From Chloroflexota bacterium (lineage in GTDB: Bacteria > Chloroflexota > UBA11872 > VXNJ01): a DNA stretch of 35,815 nucleotides. Within the stretch, counting starts at the first letter, position 1. Every line of letters starts with the position of its first letter. The notes below the pieces were generated by a model. It worked only from the letters and a program-made list of their open reading frames with translations. It ran no database searches and was not told where the DNA came from. Position numbers and translations under genes: made by a program. Of this stretch, positions 16,019-24,245 are shown in pieces. The DNA is taken from positions 1 through 35,815 of the forward strand of contig JASLPR010000041.1 of NCBI GenBank assembly GCA_030744875.1, given 5' to 3'.

Positions 16019-16457
16019 ATGAGCGTGGTGGACGGCAACGATTCGGCGCCTCCCGCGATGAAGGCGGGCGAGCGCTGGCTGGTCCCGGTGCTGGTGGCGC
16101 TGGATATGTCGATCCTGCTGAAACGCGACGGCGACTGGGACGGTTCGGTGGAACTGTGGCAGCGGGTGGCGGAGGGGCGGGGGCGGATTGCGGCCCTGGC
16201 ATGCGTCGAACTGGCGAAGTTCTATGAGTGAGCACCGGACGCGGCTGCTGGACTCGGCGCGGGAGATGTGTGACCGGGCGCGAAGGCTGTCAGCCGGCGA
16301 CCAGGACTACTGGGGCGGGCAGCTTTCCGACGGCGAGTTGAATCATCGGCGGGGAAGGCTGGCGCGCAAATTGGCGGTGCCGGCGGCTGCGCGAGTTTCG
16401 AAGGTCCCGACGCCGGAGACAGCGCGGCCGGGGGGACGTTTTCGGCAGCGGACGTAG
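16019..16457 (+). pseudogene. Frameshifted remnant of a YprB-like RNase H/TPR protein (C-terminal TPR part only)
   Basis: Two overlapping short frames join into one continuous sequence. Frame one (16019-16231) reads M-S-V-V-D... to 'ACVELAKFYE' and stops. The next frame (from 16224) continues 'EHRTRLLDSAREMCDRARRL...LNHRRGRLARKL'. From memory of the family, the joined 'LAKFYEHR' and the 'LLKRDGDWDGSVELW' stretch before it match the TPR-like C-terminus of YprB-type RNase H-like proteins. The break coincides with a TGAG TGAG duplication (16225-16232); removing one copy restores a single frame. The RNase H-like N-terminal domain is missing. Most likely this is a decayed gene fragment; two coupled small proteins are a less likely alternative. 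Confidence 0.6.
16225..16232 (+). repeat. 4-bp TGAG tandem duplication causing a frameshift
   Basis: TGAG is repeated twice in tandem exactly where the reading frame of the YprB-like remnant breaks. Deleting one copy fuses the two frames into a sequence consistent with the family. Confidence 0.6.
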
Positions 16458-16542
16458 GGGAGCAGCGGGGTGGACTGGCCGGGCGGGATGGCGTGAAGTA
16501 ATCTCCGGCGAGCGCGGTTTGTAGCTGAGTACGGGAGGCGCT

Positions 16543-17577
16543 TTGGCCGGCGAGGTACGGTTCGCGATCGTGGGCGGCGGGGTGATCAGCGATGTGCACG
16601 CGCGGGCGATCCGGGCGGCGCCGGGGGCGGTGTTGGCGGCGGTGGTGGATACCGACGACGCGGCGCGGGCGGCGGCGACGGAACGGCTGGCGACGCCGGG
16701 GTACGGGTCGGTGAGTGAACTGATCGCGGCGGGAACGGCGGACGCGGTGACGGTGGCGGTGCCGAGCGGATTGCACGCCGAGGTGGGGGCGCGGGCGGCC
16801 CACGGGGGGCTGCATGTGCTGACCGAGAAGCCGATTGAGATCACCCTGGCGGCGGCCGACCGGTTGATCGCGGCCTGCCGGCAGGCCGGGGTGACGCTGG
16901 GCTGCATCTCGCAGTCGCGGACCGAGCCGGACATCGCCGGGGCGCACGCGGCGGTAGCCGCCGGACGGCTGGGGCGGATGGTGCTGGCCCGAGCGGATAC
17001 GAAATGGTTTCGGTCGCAGAAGTACTACGACGAGGGGGGCTGGCGGGGGACGTGGGAACTGGACGGCGGCGGGGCCCTGATGAACCAGTCGATCCACGCG
17101 ATCGACATCCTGCAGTGGGTGATGGGGCCGGTCACCTCGGTGAGCGCCTATGCCGCGACGCTGACCCACGAAATCGAAGCTGAGGACAACGCGGTGGCGG
17201 CGATCCGGTTCGCGAGCGGGGCGCTGGGAGTGCTGGAGGGCTCGACTTCGATGAAGGCGGGCCGGCCGCGCCGGCACGAATTCCACGGCGATGCCGGTTC
17301 GATCGTGCTGGAGGACGGGCGGGCGGTGGTGTGGGATGTGGCCGATGGCGCGGCCGCGCCGTCGGCGGGGATCGATCCGTCGGACACGGCAGGCAAGGTG
17401 GTGGGGCGAATAGACCACAATCCGCACCGAATGCAGGTGGAGGACTTCGTGGCGGCGATCGGGGAAGGTCGGGAGCCGCGGGTCAACGGGGCGGAGGGGC
17501 GGGCGCCGGTGGAGTTGATCCTGGCAATCTACGAATCGGCGGCGCGGGACGGGGAGCCGGTGACGCTGCCCTTATAG
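16543..17577 (+). CDS. Gfo/Idh/MocA family sugar dehydrogenase
   Basis: This 344-residue NAD(P)-dependent oxidoreductase has an N-terminal Rossmann fold with glycine motif 'GGGVISDVHA' at 11-20, the family signature E95-K96-P97 with lysine K96, and a C-terminal alpha/beta domain. There, 'GGGALMNQSIHAIDIL' (175-190) places H185 as the likely catalytic histidine. The TTG start is chosen because a strong GGGAGG lies four bases upstream. Family members oxidise sugars, inositols or sugar acids in the cytoplasm. It converges with the TIM-barrel isomerase gene, a pairing common in inositol and sugar catabolic loci, and marks the left edge of the sulfatase region. Confidence 0.9.
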   Translation: MAGEVRFAIVGGGVISDVHARAIRAAPGAVLAAVVDTDDAARAAATERLATPGYGSVSELIAAGTADAVTVAVPSGLHAEVGARAAHGGLHVLTEKPIEITLAAADRLIAACRQAGVTLGCISQSRTEPDIAGAHAAVAAGRLGRMVLARADTKWFRSQKYYDEGGWRGTWELDGGGALMNQSIHAIDILQWVMGPVTSVSAYAATLTHEIEAEDNAVAAIRFASGALGVLEGSTSMKAGRPRRHEFHGDAGSIVLEDGRAVVWDVADGAAAPSAGIDPSDTAGKVVGRIDHNPHRMQVEDFVAAIGEGREPRVNGAEGRAPVELILAIYESAARDGEPVTLPL

Positions 17578-17595
17578 GGCGATGCGGCCGCCGGA

Positions 17596-18402
17596 CTAGA
17601 AGCGGTCGAGGGCGGCCCGCATGAAATCGTGGCTCGAACGGAGGCTGTCGTAGGGATCGCGCAGGAAGACGTCTTGCTCGACGATCCAGACGGTGGTTCC
17701 GGCGTCGCGGGCGGCCGGAAGGATGGCGTGCCAGTCGAGGTTGCCTTCGCCGACGGGGGCGAAGAAGGGGTGGGGATGGGATTCGTCTTCATCGCGCACG
17801 AGGGTCAGGTCCTTGACGTGGAGATAGTCGACGCGGCCGTGAAGACGTTCCAGGAGACGGGCGGGATCGACGCCGCCGACCGCGACCCAGTAGACGTCGA
17901 GTTCGATGGCCAGCGCCGGGGCCTCGTCGAGCAGGGTGTCGAACGGAGCCGGTCCGCCGCCTTCGGGTCGGGCGAACTCGTGGGCGTGGTTGTGATAGCC
18001 GAGCGCGATGCCGGCGGCGGCCAACGCGGCGGCGACGGGCGGTACGGCGTCGGCAAAGCGGCGATAGCTGTCGGGATCATAACGGTCGTACTCGTCGCGG
18101 AAGATCGGGACGGCGACGTAGGTGCAGCCGATGGCGTGGAGGTAGTCGATCTCGGCGGCGGTGTCGTTGCGCAGGGCCTGCCAGCCGCGGTGGGCGCCGA
18201 GGCACTCCAGACCCTCGCCGTCGAGCATCCGGCGGGCCTCTGCCGGGCTGGTGTCGGTATCGGGGCCTTCGACGGCGGCGACGGTGGAGAACTGGACGCC
18301 GTCGTAGCCGATGGCCTTGACCCGGCGGAGAGCGTTGGCGAGGCCGGCACGGTTGTGGATCTCATCTCGCAGGGAGTAAAGCTGAGCGGCGAGGCGGTGC
18401 AT
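17596..18402 (-). CDS. Sugar phosphate isomerase/epimerase (xylose isomerase-like TIM barrel)
   Basis: This 268-residue TIM barrel of the AP-endonuclease-2 family interconverts ketoses, inosose derivatives or hydroxypyruvate in known members. Metal-ligand segments are visible: 'GYHNHAHEF' near 150, 'AIELDVYW' with Glu and Asp near 178, 'YLHVKDL' with His/Asp near 205, and a late 'WIVEQD' glutamate near 250. It lies 14 bases after the HAD gene, which overlaps the sulfatase before it, so it likely ends the sulfatase operon. The substrate is unknown; co-occurrence with a Gfo/Idh dehydrogenase suggests a sugar or cyclitol pathway. Confidence 0.87.
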   Translation of the reverse strand: MHRLAAQLYSLRDEIHNRAGLANALRRVKAIGYDGVQFSTVAAVEGPDTDTSPAEARRMLDGEGLECLGAHRGWQALRNDTAAEIDYLHAIGCTYVAVPIFRDEYDRYDPDSYRRFADAVPPVAAALAAAGIALGYHNHAHEFARPEGGGPAPFDTLLDEAPALAIELDVYWVAVGGVDPARLLERLHGRVDYLHVKDLTLVRDEDESHPHPFFAPVGEGNLDWHAILPAARDAGTTVWIVEQDVFLRDPYDSLRSSHDFMRAALDRF

Positions 18403-18416
18403 GGGCGGTCTCTTGA

Positions 18417-19130
18417 CTATTCCGGAGTCGGGGGCGCGAGCTGGTCGGCCAGGTCTTCAAAATCGGCGGCGCGGAGATCGAATTCTTCCCCCGATTCAAT
18501 GGGGCCGCCGGGACCGTGCTCGTCGGGTCGGGCAACGAAGGCGGTGGCCAGGCCAGCGGCGGCGGCGGCGCGCAGGTCGGCCGGATGGGCGGCGACCATC
18601 ATGACCTGGGCCGGAGTGAAGCCGAGATAGCCGGCGGCCATTTGATAGACCGCCGCGTCGGGCTTGTAACGCTGGACCAGTTCCGCGGAGAGGATGCAGT
18701 CCCAGGGCAGGCCGGCGTGTTTCGCCATGTTGGTGAGCAGAGCGACGTTGCCGTTGGACAGCGTGGCCAGGACGTGCTGCTCGCGAAGGCGGGTGAGCCC
18801 CTCGATGGCGTCGGGCCAGGGGGTGAGGCGGTGCCAAGCGCGGTTGAGGTTTTCGATGGCCGCTTCGGAGAGGCCGGTGACCGCGAAGCGCCCGAGCAAT
18901 TCGTCCAATATCATCCGGTGGAGCGCATCGATGTTGGTCCAGGGGATCTCGCCGGAGGCAACCTGACGCATCGCCGGCCCGTACCCACCGCGCCAGGCGT
19001 CGGCGAATTCGGCCGGGTCGCAGTCGAGGTTCAGATGGGTGAGTTCGCGGATCAGCGAGCCACGCCAGTCGACGACCGTGCCGAAGACGTCAAACGTGAG
19101 CGCGCGCGCGCGCGCGCCCTCTATAGCCAT
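18417..19130 (-). CDS. Haloacid dehalogenase type II / HAD hydrolase
   Basis: This 237-residue HAD hydrolase resembles (S)-2-haloacid dehalogenases. The nucleophile is D14 in 'TFDVFGTVVDW'; motif II is 'TLSNGN', the lysine is in 'RYKPDAAVY', and a final 'MVAAHPADLRAAAAAG' is typical of this branch. Whether it hydrolyses a haloacid or a phosphate ester cannot be told. The ATG at 19130 overlaps the preceding sulfatase stop by ten bases (coupled translation). Codons 5-10 are formed by an 18-base (GC)9 tract. Its position within the sulfatase operon suggests a role on a phosphorylated or halogenated intermediate, but that is inference. Confidence 0.85.
   Translation of the reverse strand: MAIEGARARALTFDVFGTVVDWRGSLIRELTHLNLDCDPAEFADAWRGGYGPAMRQVASGEIPWTNIDALHRMILDELLGRFAVTGLSEAAIENLNRAWHRLTPWPDAIEGLTRLREQHVLATLSNGNVALLTNMAKHAGLPWDCILSAELVQRYKPDAAVYQMAAGYLGFTPAQVMMVAAHPADLRAAAAAGLATAFVARPDEHGPGGPIESGEEFDLRAADFEDLADQLAPPTPE
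19100..19117. repeat. (GC)9 dinucleotide tract at the start of the HAD gene
   Basis: Eighteen bases of strictly alternating G and C lie within codons 5-11 of the HAD hydrolase, encoding a Gly-Ala-Arg-Ala-Arg-Ala run. Such a tract is prone to slippage and to Z-DNA formation. Gain or loss of one unit would shift the frame right after the start codon. Confidence 0.9.
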
Positions 19131-20734
19131 TTCTTGAAGCGCGCGCCGGCGGGATGCTCGATGAGTTCGCGCCATTCGACGATCCCGACCGCGCCGGCGA
19201 AGTCGTCGTAGAGACCGGTGAGCTCGCCCAGCTTCTGCGGGTTAGCGACCGCCTGGTCATGCAGTTCGGTGCGGTCTTCGTCGATGTCGTACAACTCGAA
19301 CTGGCCGGGATAACGCCGGACCAGTTTCCAGTTGTCGGCGCGGACCGCGACGTTGCCCTCGTGCTCGATGATCACCGGGCGGTCGCGGGTCCAGCCGTCG
19401 CCTACGAACGCCGGCATCAGGCTTTCGCCTTCCAACGGAGTGATCGGGTTGCCGTTGAACTCGGAAGGGTATGGAGCGCCGGCCGCGTCCAGGCAGGTGG
19501 CCATGACGTCGCCGATCCAGCCGGGTGCGTGGATGATTCGGTTGGCCGGGATGCGGTCGGGCCAGTGGGCGATGAACGGCGTCGAAATGCCGCCCTCGTG
19601 GGTGAAGTGCTTGTAGAGCCGGAACGGCGTATCGCTGGCGTTGGCCCAGGGGAGGTCGTAGCTGAGGTAGGTGGTTTCCTCGCCGGGCATGACGCCGCGG
19701 TGGTTGCCGGCGGTGATGGTGCGGCCGTCGCGGGTCCGCGGCGGGGCCGTGTCGGGGATGCCGTCTTCGCGCAGGAACTCGGCGCAGCCGCCGTTGTCGG
19801 AGAGGAACATGACCAGGGTGTTGTCGTCCATGCCCAGTTCGCGGACCCGGGACATGATGGCACCGACGCCCTGGTCCATGCGGTCGACCTGGGCGGCGTA
19901 GACCGCCATGCGGGCGTCCTCCCAGTCTTTCAATTCAACGCTGTCCCAGTCGGGGGCGGTCTCGTCGCGGGGCGATATTTCCCATTTCGCATCGAGCAGC
20001 CCCATGCCTTGTTGCTCTTCGTGGCGGTCGGTGCGTACCGGGTCCCAGCCGTCGGAGTACTTGCCGCGATATTTGGCGATGTCTTCGGGCAGCGCGTGGA
20101 GAGGCCAGTGGGGGGCGGTGAAGCCGACATAGAGGAAGAAGGGGTCGGGGCCCTGGCCGTGATCACGTATGAAATCGGCGGCGTTTTCGGCGATGGCGTC
20201 AGTGTAGTAGTAGTCGCCGTAGTTGTCGGGATCGATGTAGTCGTCGTCGCGCATCAGGGTGTGGGGGTCGAAGAAACTGCCGCTGCCGGCGAGGGTGCCG
20301 TAGAAGTGCTGGAAGCCGCGCTGGCGGGGGGTGGGGTGGGTGGCATCACCGGGCTCAACATCCTTCCAACCACGGTAGGGGTAGTCGCCGCCGGCATGCC
20401 ACTTGCCGGCCATCAGGGTGGTGTATCCTGCGGCGCCGAGCGCTTCGGCAATCGTTACGCAGTTCTCGTTGAGAAAGCCCCGGTAGGGCGGGACTTCGAA
20501 GTCGATGGTCATGTGGCCGATGCCGGCCTGGTGCGGGTGCAACCCGGTGAGCAGCGAGGCGCGGGTGGGGCAGCAACGGGCGCTGTTGTAGAACTGCGAG
20601 AAGCGCAGGCCGCCGCTGGCCAGGGCGTCGATGTTGGGGGTGGCGATCTCGGAGCCGTAGCAACCGATATCGGAGAAACCCATGTCGTCGACCATGATGA
20701 GGATGATGTTGGGGCGGTTGCCGGCGTCAGACAT
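19121..20734 (-). CDS. Sulfatase, family A (CCPTR type), cytoplasmic
   Basis: This 537-residue type I sulfatase has the formylglycine motif C54-C-P-T-R58, with C54 to be converted. Calcium ligands are D16-D17 and D313-N314 in 'SDNGG'; active-site K111 and H113 are in 'GKWH' and H209 in 'APHW'. The C-terminal 'WKLVRRYPGQFELYD' fold is complete. The architecture resembles Pseudomonas AtsA-like arylsulfatases. There is no signal peptide: the catalytic strand starts at residue 8, so action on imported substrates is inferred. ATG 20734 with GGGAGA upstream is preferred over a non-conserved extension. It is third in a run of three family-A genes and overlaps the HAD gene. Confidence 0.93.
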   Translation of the reverse strand: MSDAGNRPNIILIMVDDMGFSDIGCYGSEIATPNIDALASGGLRFSQFYNSARCCPTRASLLTGLHPHQAGIGHMTIDFEVPPYRGFLNENCVTIAEALGAAGYTTLMAGKWHAGGDYPYRGWKDVEPGDATHPTPRQRGFQHFYGTLAGSGSFFDPHTLMRDDDYIDPDNYGDYYYTDAIAENAADFIRDHGQGPDPFFLYVGFTAPHWPLHALPEDIAKYRGKYSDGWDPVRTDRHEEQQGMGLLDAKWEISPRDETAPDWDSVELKDWEDARMAVYAAQVDRMDQGVGAIMSRVRELGMDDNTLVMFLSDNGGCAEFLREDGIPDTAPPRTRDGRTITAGNHRGVMPGEETTYLSYDLPWANASDTPFRLYKHFTHEGGISTPFIAHWPDRIPANRIIHAPGWIGDVMATCLDAAGAPYPSEFNGNPITPLEGESLMPAFVGDGWTRDRPVIIEHEGNVAVRADNWKLVRRYPGQFELYDIDEDRTELHDQAVANPQKLGELTGLYDDFAGAVGIVEWRELIEHPAGARFKKWL

Positions 20735-20768
20735 CGGGGGCGTCTCCCTTGTGATTACGCTTCTTGGG

Positions 20769-22400
20769 CTAGTAGCGGGAACCGGGGTAGTCGAGCAGGT
20801 TGAAGCGGCCCTTGAGCCGCTCGTATTGCTCGTCCCACGAGATGATGCCGCAGCGCTGGACGAAGTCGGCATAGATGCCGGTGAGTTCGGCCATCCGCTC
20901 CGGGTTGGTGGCGGCCAGGTCGTTGAGTTCGGTGCGGTCTTCGTTTAGCTCGTAGAGTTCCCAGTCGCCGGCGCGGTCTTTCACCAGCTTCCAGTCGCCG
21001 AGTCGGACGGCGGCGTTGCCTTCGTGCTCCCAGCAGAGCGGGTCGGGGCGACGCCAGGCAAGGTCCTGGAAGGCGGGCAGCAGGCTTGCGCCTTCGGTGG
21101 GCGTGATGTCGTGGCCGCCGTGCTGGAGCGGATACTCACCGCCGGCGGCGTCGAGGCAGGTGGACATGATGTCCATGATGTGGGCCGGGGCGTGGCTCAG
21201 GCGGCCGCCGGCGACGGCGTCGGGCCAGTGGACGATGAGGGGGGTCGATATGCCGCCTTCGTGGACCCAGTGCTTGTACATGCGGAATGGAGTGTCGCTG
21301 GCGTTGGCCCAAGGGAGGTCGTAGCTGGCGTAGGTCTCGTCGGAACCGGGCTCGATATCGGGGCTGTTGCCGACGCGGACGGTGCGGCCATCGGGGGTGG
21401 TGGAGTTGGGAATCTCGGAGGGGCCGTCTTCACCGAGGAACTCGGCACAACCGCCGTTGTCGGAGAGGAAGAATATGAGGGTGTTGTCGAGGATGTCGAG
21501 TTCGCGAAGATTGGCGACGATGCGGCCAATGCCCTGGTCCATGCGGTCGACCTGGGCGGCGTAGACGGCCATGCGCGCGGCTTCCCACTCTTTCTCGGTG
21601 ACTTCTTCTTCCCAGTCGGGCGCTTGCGCGTCGCGAGGGCTGATCTCCCACTTGCTGTCGAGCAGGCCGGAGCCCTTCTGCTGTTCATGACGGGAGGTGC
21701 GCAGGTTGCCCCAACCGCCCCGGTATTTACCGCGGTATTTCTCGATGTCTTCGGGCAGCGCCTGGAGCGGCCAGTGCGGGGAGAAGTAGGCGACGTGGAT
21801 GAAGAAGGGCGAGTCCTGCGCCTGAGCTTCGGTGACCTGGCGGATGGCGTTGTCGGTGATGCCGTCGGTGAGGTAAAAGTCGCCCTCGGGGGGGCCTTCG
21901 ATGCGATCGTCGATGGCGATGCGGGCGGGGTGGAAGTAGTTGGCACCCATGGCGCCCCAGTAGTGGTCGAAACCACGATCGACGGGCCGGGGATGGCGCT
22001 CGTCGCCCTGGACGGCGAGCGGATTGGCGAGGCCGTGGACATCGCCGCCAACGTGCCATTTGCCGGACATGAGGGTCTGGTAGCCGGAGGGCTTGAGGGC
22101 CTCGGCAATGGTGACGCAGTTCTGGTTGAGGAAGCCCTGGTAGGGGGCGACACCGAGGTCGGCGGTCATCTGGCCGACGCCGGCCTGATGCGGGTGAAGC
22201 CCGGTGAGCAGCGAGGCGCGGGTGGGGCAGCAGCGGGCGTAGTTGTACATCTGGCTGAAGCGCAAGCCGCCGGCAGCCAGGCCGTCGAGATTCGGGGTCT
22301 CGATCTCGGATCCGTAGCAGCCGATGTCAGAGTAGCCCATGTCGTCGGCGAGGATGAGGATGATGTTGGGGCGGGTCGCGTGACCTCGGGCTTCGGACAT
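20769..22400 (-). CDS. Sulfatase, family A (CCPTR type), cytoplasmic
   Basis: This 543-residue type I sulfatase is closely related to the two flanking family-A genes. The maturation motif is C57-C-P-T-R61. Metal ligands are D19-D20 and the 'SDNGG' loop, with K114/H116 in 'GKWH' and 'SPHWPLQ' carrying the next histidine. The conserved middle block '[12 protein letters not shown]' is present. The N-terminus '[16 protein letters not shown]' has no signal sequence. GGAGGAG precedes the ATG. It is 34 bases upstream of the next sulfatase. It differs from its neighbours in the segment after GKWH, which names a different exo-site and likely a different sulfate position. The precise substrate is not readable. 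Confidence 0.93.
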   Translation of the reverse strand: MSEARGHATRPNIILILADDMGYSDIGCYGSEIETPNLDGLAAGGLRFSQMYNYARCCPTRASLLTGLHPHQAGVGQMTADLGVAPYQGFLNQNCVTIAEALKPSGYQTLMSGKWHVGGDVHGLANPLAVQGDERHPRPVDRGFDHYWGAMGANYFHPARIAIDDRIEGPPEGDFYLTDGITDNAIRQVTEAQAQDSPFFIHVAYFSPHWPLQALPEDIEKYRGKYRGGWGNLRTSRHEQQKGSGLLDSKWEISPRDAQAPDWEEEVTEKEWEAARMAVYAAQVDRMDQGIGRIVANLRELDILDNTLIFFLSDNGGCAEFLGEDGPSEIPNSTTPDGRTVRVGNSPDIEPGSDETYASYDLPWANASDTPFRMYKHWVHEGGISTPLIVHWPDAVAGGRLSHAPAHIMDIMSTCLDAAGGEYPLQHGGHDITPTEGASLLPAFQDLAWRRPDPLCWEHEGNAAVRLGDWKLVKDRAGDWELYELNEDRTELNDLAATNPERMAELTGIYADFVQRCGIISWDEQYERLKGRFNLLDYPGSRY

Positions 22401-22441
22401 GGGTTGAATCTCCTCCCGACGATTGCGGGTGTGCGGGGCGG

Positions 22442-24085
22442 CTACTTCTTGTAGGCAAGAGTGGAGTAGAGGCGCAGCTTGGTGGGCGCCATCTTGGGCA
22501 GGTCGAGAATCTCGTCCCAGGGAATAACCCGCGAGTTGGCGGCCCAGTTGTCGTAGAGCCCGCGCAGCTCGGCGATCTTGTCGGGCAGCTTGCCAGCGAG
22601 GTCGTCCAGCTCGGTGCGGTCTTCGTCCATGTCGTAGAGCTCCCAGTCGCCGGGGAACTTGCGGACCAGCTTCCAGTTACCCTGGCGGACGGCCAGATTG
22701 CCTTCATGCTCCCAGAATATTTCGCGCTCACGGCTCCATTGATCGTCGCTGAACGCAGGGCGGAAGCTCTCGCCCTGCAGCGGCTGGATGGCATTGCCGT
22801 CGTACTCGGACGGGTACGGGGTGTCGGCGACGTCGACGCAGGTGGCCATGACGTCGATGAGGTGAGCGGGGGAGGTGACGCGCTGACCGGCGGCGATGCC
22901 GGCGGGCCAGTGGGCGATGAACGGGGTAGCGATGCCGCCTTCGTGGGTCCAGTGTTTGAAAAGCTTGAAGGGGGTGTTGCTGGCGTTGGCCCACGGGAGG
23001 TCGTAGCTGAGATAGGTGTCGTCGGGACCGGGCATGAGGTCGCGGTGGTTGCCGACGCGGACCGGCCGTCCGTCGCGGGTTTCGGTGGGGGCAACTTCGA
23101 CGCGGCCATCTTCCTTGAGGAACTCGGCGCAGCCCCCATTGTCGGACAGGAACATGACCAGAGTGTTGTCTTTAAGATCCATGGCCTCGAGCCGGGCCAT
23201 GATGCGGCCGATGCCCTGGTCCATGCGGTCGATCTGGGCGGCGTAGACGGCCATGCGGGCGTCTTCCCAGTCAGTGTCTTTGACGTCTTCCCAGGGAGGC
23301 GCGGATTCGTCGCGGGGGGAGATGTCCCACTTGGAATCGACGATGCCCGAGCCCTTCAACTCTTCGTGGCGGGAAGTGCGGAGCTTGTCCCAGCCGTCGC
23401 GGTACTGGCCACGATATTTCTCGATGTCTTCGTCAAAGGCGTGCAGCGGCCAGTGCGGGGCGGTGAAGGCGACGTAGAGGAAGAAGGGGTTGTCTTTGAC
23501 GCCGTGCTCACCGATGAAGTCGACGGCGTTGTCGGCGATGAAATCGGTGTAGTAGAAGTCGTCGCCTTCGGCCTGGATGGGCTTGTCGCCATCGACCATG
23601 GTATGCGGGTTCCAGAAGCTGCCGGCGCCGGTGAGGGTGCCGATATGGCGGTCGAAGCCGCGCTGGACGGGGATGGGCCACTTCTCTTCGCCGGGGTGGG
23701 CTTCGTTGGTGGCGGAGAGCAGGTAGTCGCCGCCGACGTGCCACTTGCCGGACATCAGCGTCGTGTAGCCGCCGCCCTTCAGCGCCTCGGCGATGGTGAC
23801 GCACTCGCGGTTGATGAAGCCACGGTAGCCGACGGCTTCGAGGTCGAGGGTCATGTGGCCGATGCCGGCCTGGTGGGGATAAAGACCGGTGAGCAGCGAG
23901 GCGCGGGTGGGGCAGCAACGGGCGTAGTTGTAGAAATGGGTAAAGGTGGCGCCGTTTTCGGCGAGAGCGTCGATGCTGGGGGTCTTGATCTCGGAGCCGA
24001 AGCAGCCGATGTCGGAGAAGCCCATGTCGTCGACCATGATGAGGACGATGTTGGGTCGCGAGTCGGTGGTCGCCTGTTCCGCCAT
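22442..24085 (-). CDS. Sulfatase, family A (CCPTR type), cytoplasmic
   Basis: This 547-residue type I sulfatase is the first gene of the leftmost sulfatase operon (24085 to 17596). Formylglycine would form at C57 (C-C-P-T-R). Calcium ligands are D19-D20 and 'SDNGG', with K114/H116 in 'GKWH' and 'APHWPLH'. An AAGGAG site lies just upstream of the ATG. There is no signal peptide. It is divergent from the enolase-superfamily gene across about 160 bases, so the two could share regulation. Forty-one bases separate it from the next sulfatase. The substrate is unknown, but the family acts on small or exo-positioned sulfate esters. Confidence 0.93.
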   Translation of the reverse strand: MAEQATTDSRPNIVLIMVDDMGFSDIGCFGSEIKTPSIDALAENGATFTHFYNYARCCPTRASLLTGLYPHQAGIGHMTLDLEAVGYRGFINRECVTIAEALKGGGYTTLMSGKWHVGGDYLLSATNEAHPGEEKWPIPVQRGFDRHIGTLTGAGSFWNPHTMVDGDKPIQAEGDDFYYTDFIADNAVDFIGEHGVKDNPFFLYVAFTAPHWPLHAFDEDIEKYRGQYRDGWDKLRTSRHEELKGSGIVDSKWDISPRDESAPPWEDVKDTDWEDARMAVYAAQIDRMDQGIGRIMARLEAMDLKDNTLVMFLSDNGGCAEFLKEDGRVEVAPTETRDGRPVRVGNHRDLMPGPDDTYLSYDLPWANASNTPFKLFKHWTHEGGIATPFIAHWPAGIAAGQRVTSPAHLIDVMATCVDVADTPYPSEYDGNAIQPLQGESFRPAFSDDQWSREREIFWEHEGNLAVRQGNWKLVRKFPGDWELYDMDEDRTELDDLAGKLPDKIAELRGLYDNWAANSRVIPWDEILDLPKMAPTKLRLYSTLAYKK

Positions 24086-24245
24086 GTTGGTTCTCCTTCG
24101 GCCGCGCGCTGCTCCGGGTTGCTGGTGGGGTGATGCTACGCCGGACGTTGAGTCACTGCAAAGATGGGCCGGAATTCCCCGGTAGGGGTGGCTTCCCGTA
24201 ACATCCGCGGTGTCGTACCGCTGCCGATTTCGCGAGGAGGTCGCC

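Noticed and set aside
15876-16235. N-terminal extension of the FtsH-like frame
   Set aside because: Pro/Ser/Arg-rich, not conserved, and overlaps the divergent remnant gene; a good ribosome site and ATG exist at 15875.
16224-16457. Independent small gene starting at ATG 16224
   Set aside because: Its sequence continues the frame upstream across the TGAG duplication, so a frameshifted single gene explains it better.
24133-24161. Minus-strand hexamer pair TTGCAG/TAGCAT upstream of the sulfatase at 24085
   Set aside because: Spacing is 17, but only three and four of six positions match consensus; chance is likely.
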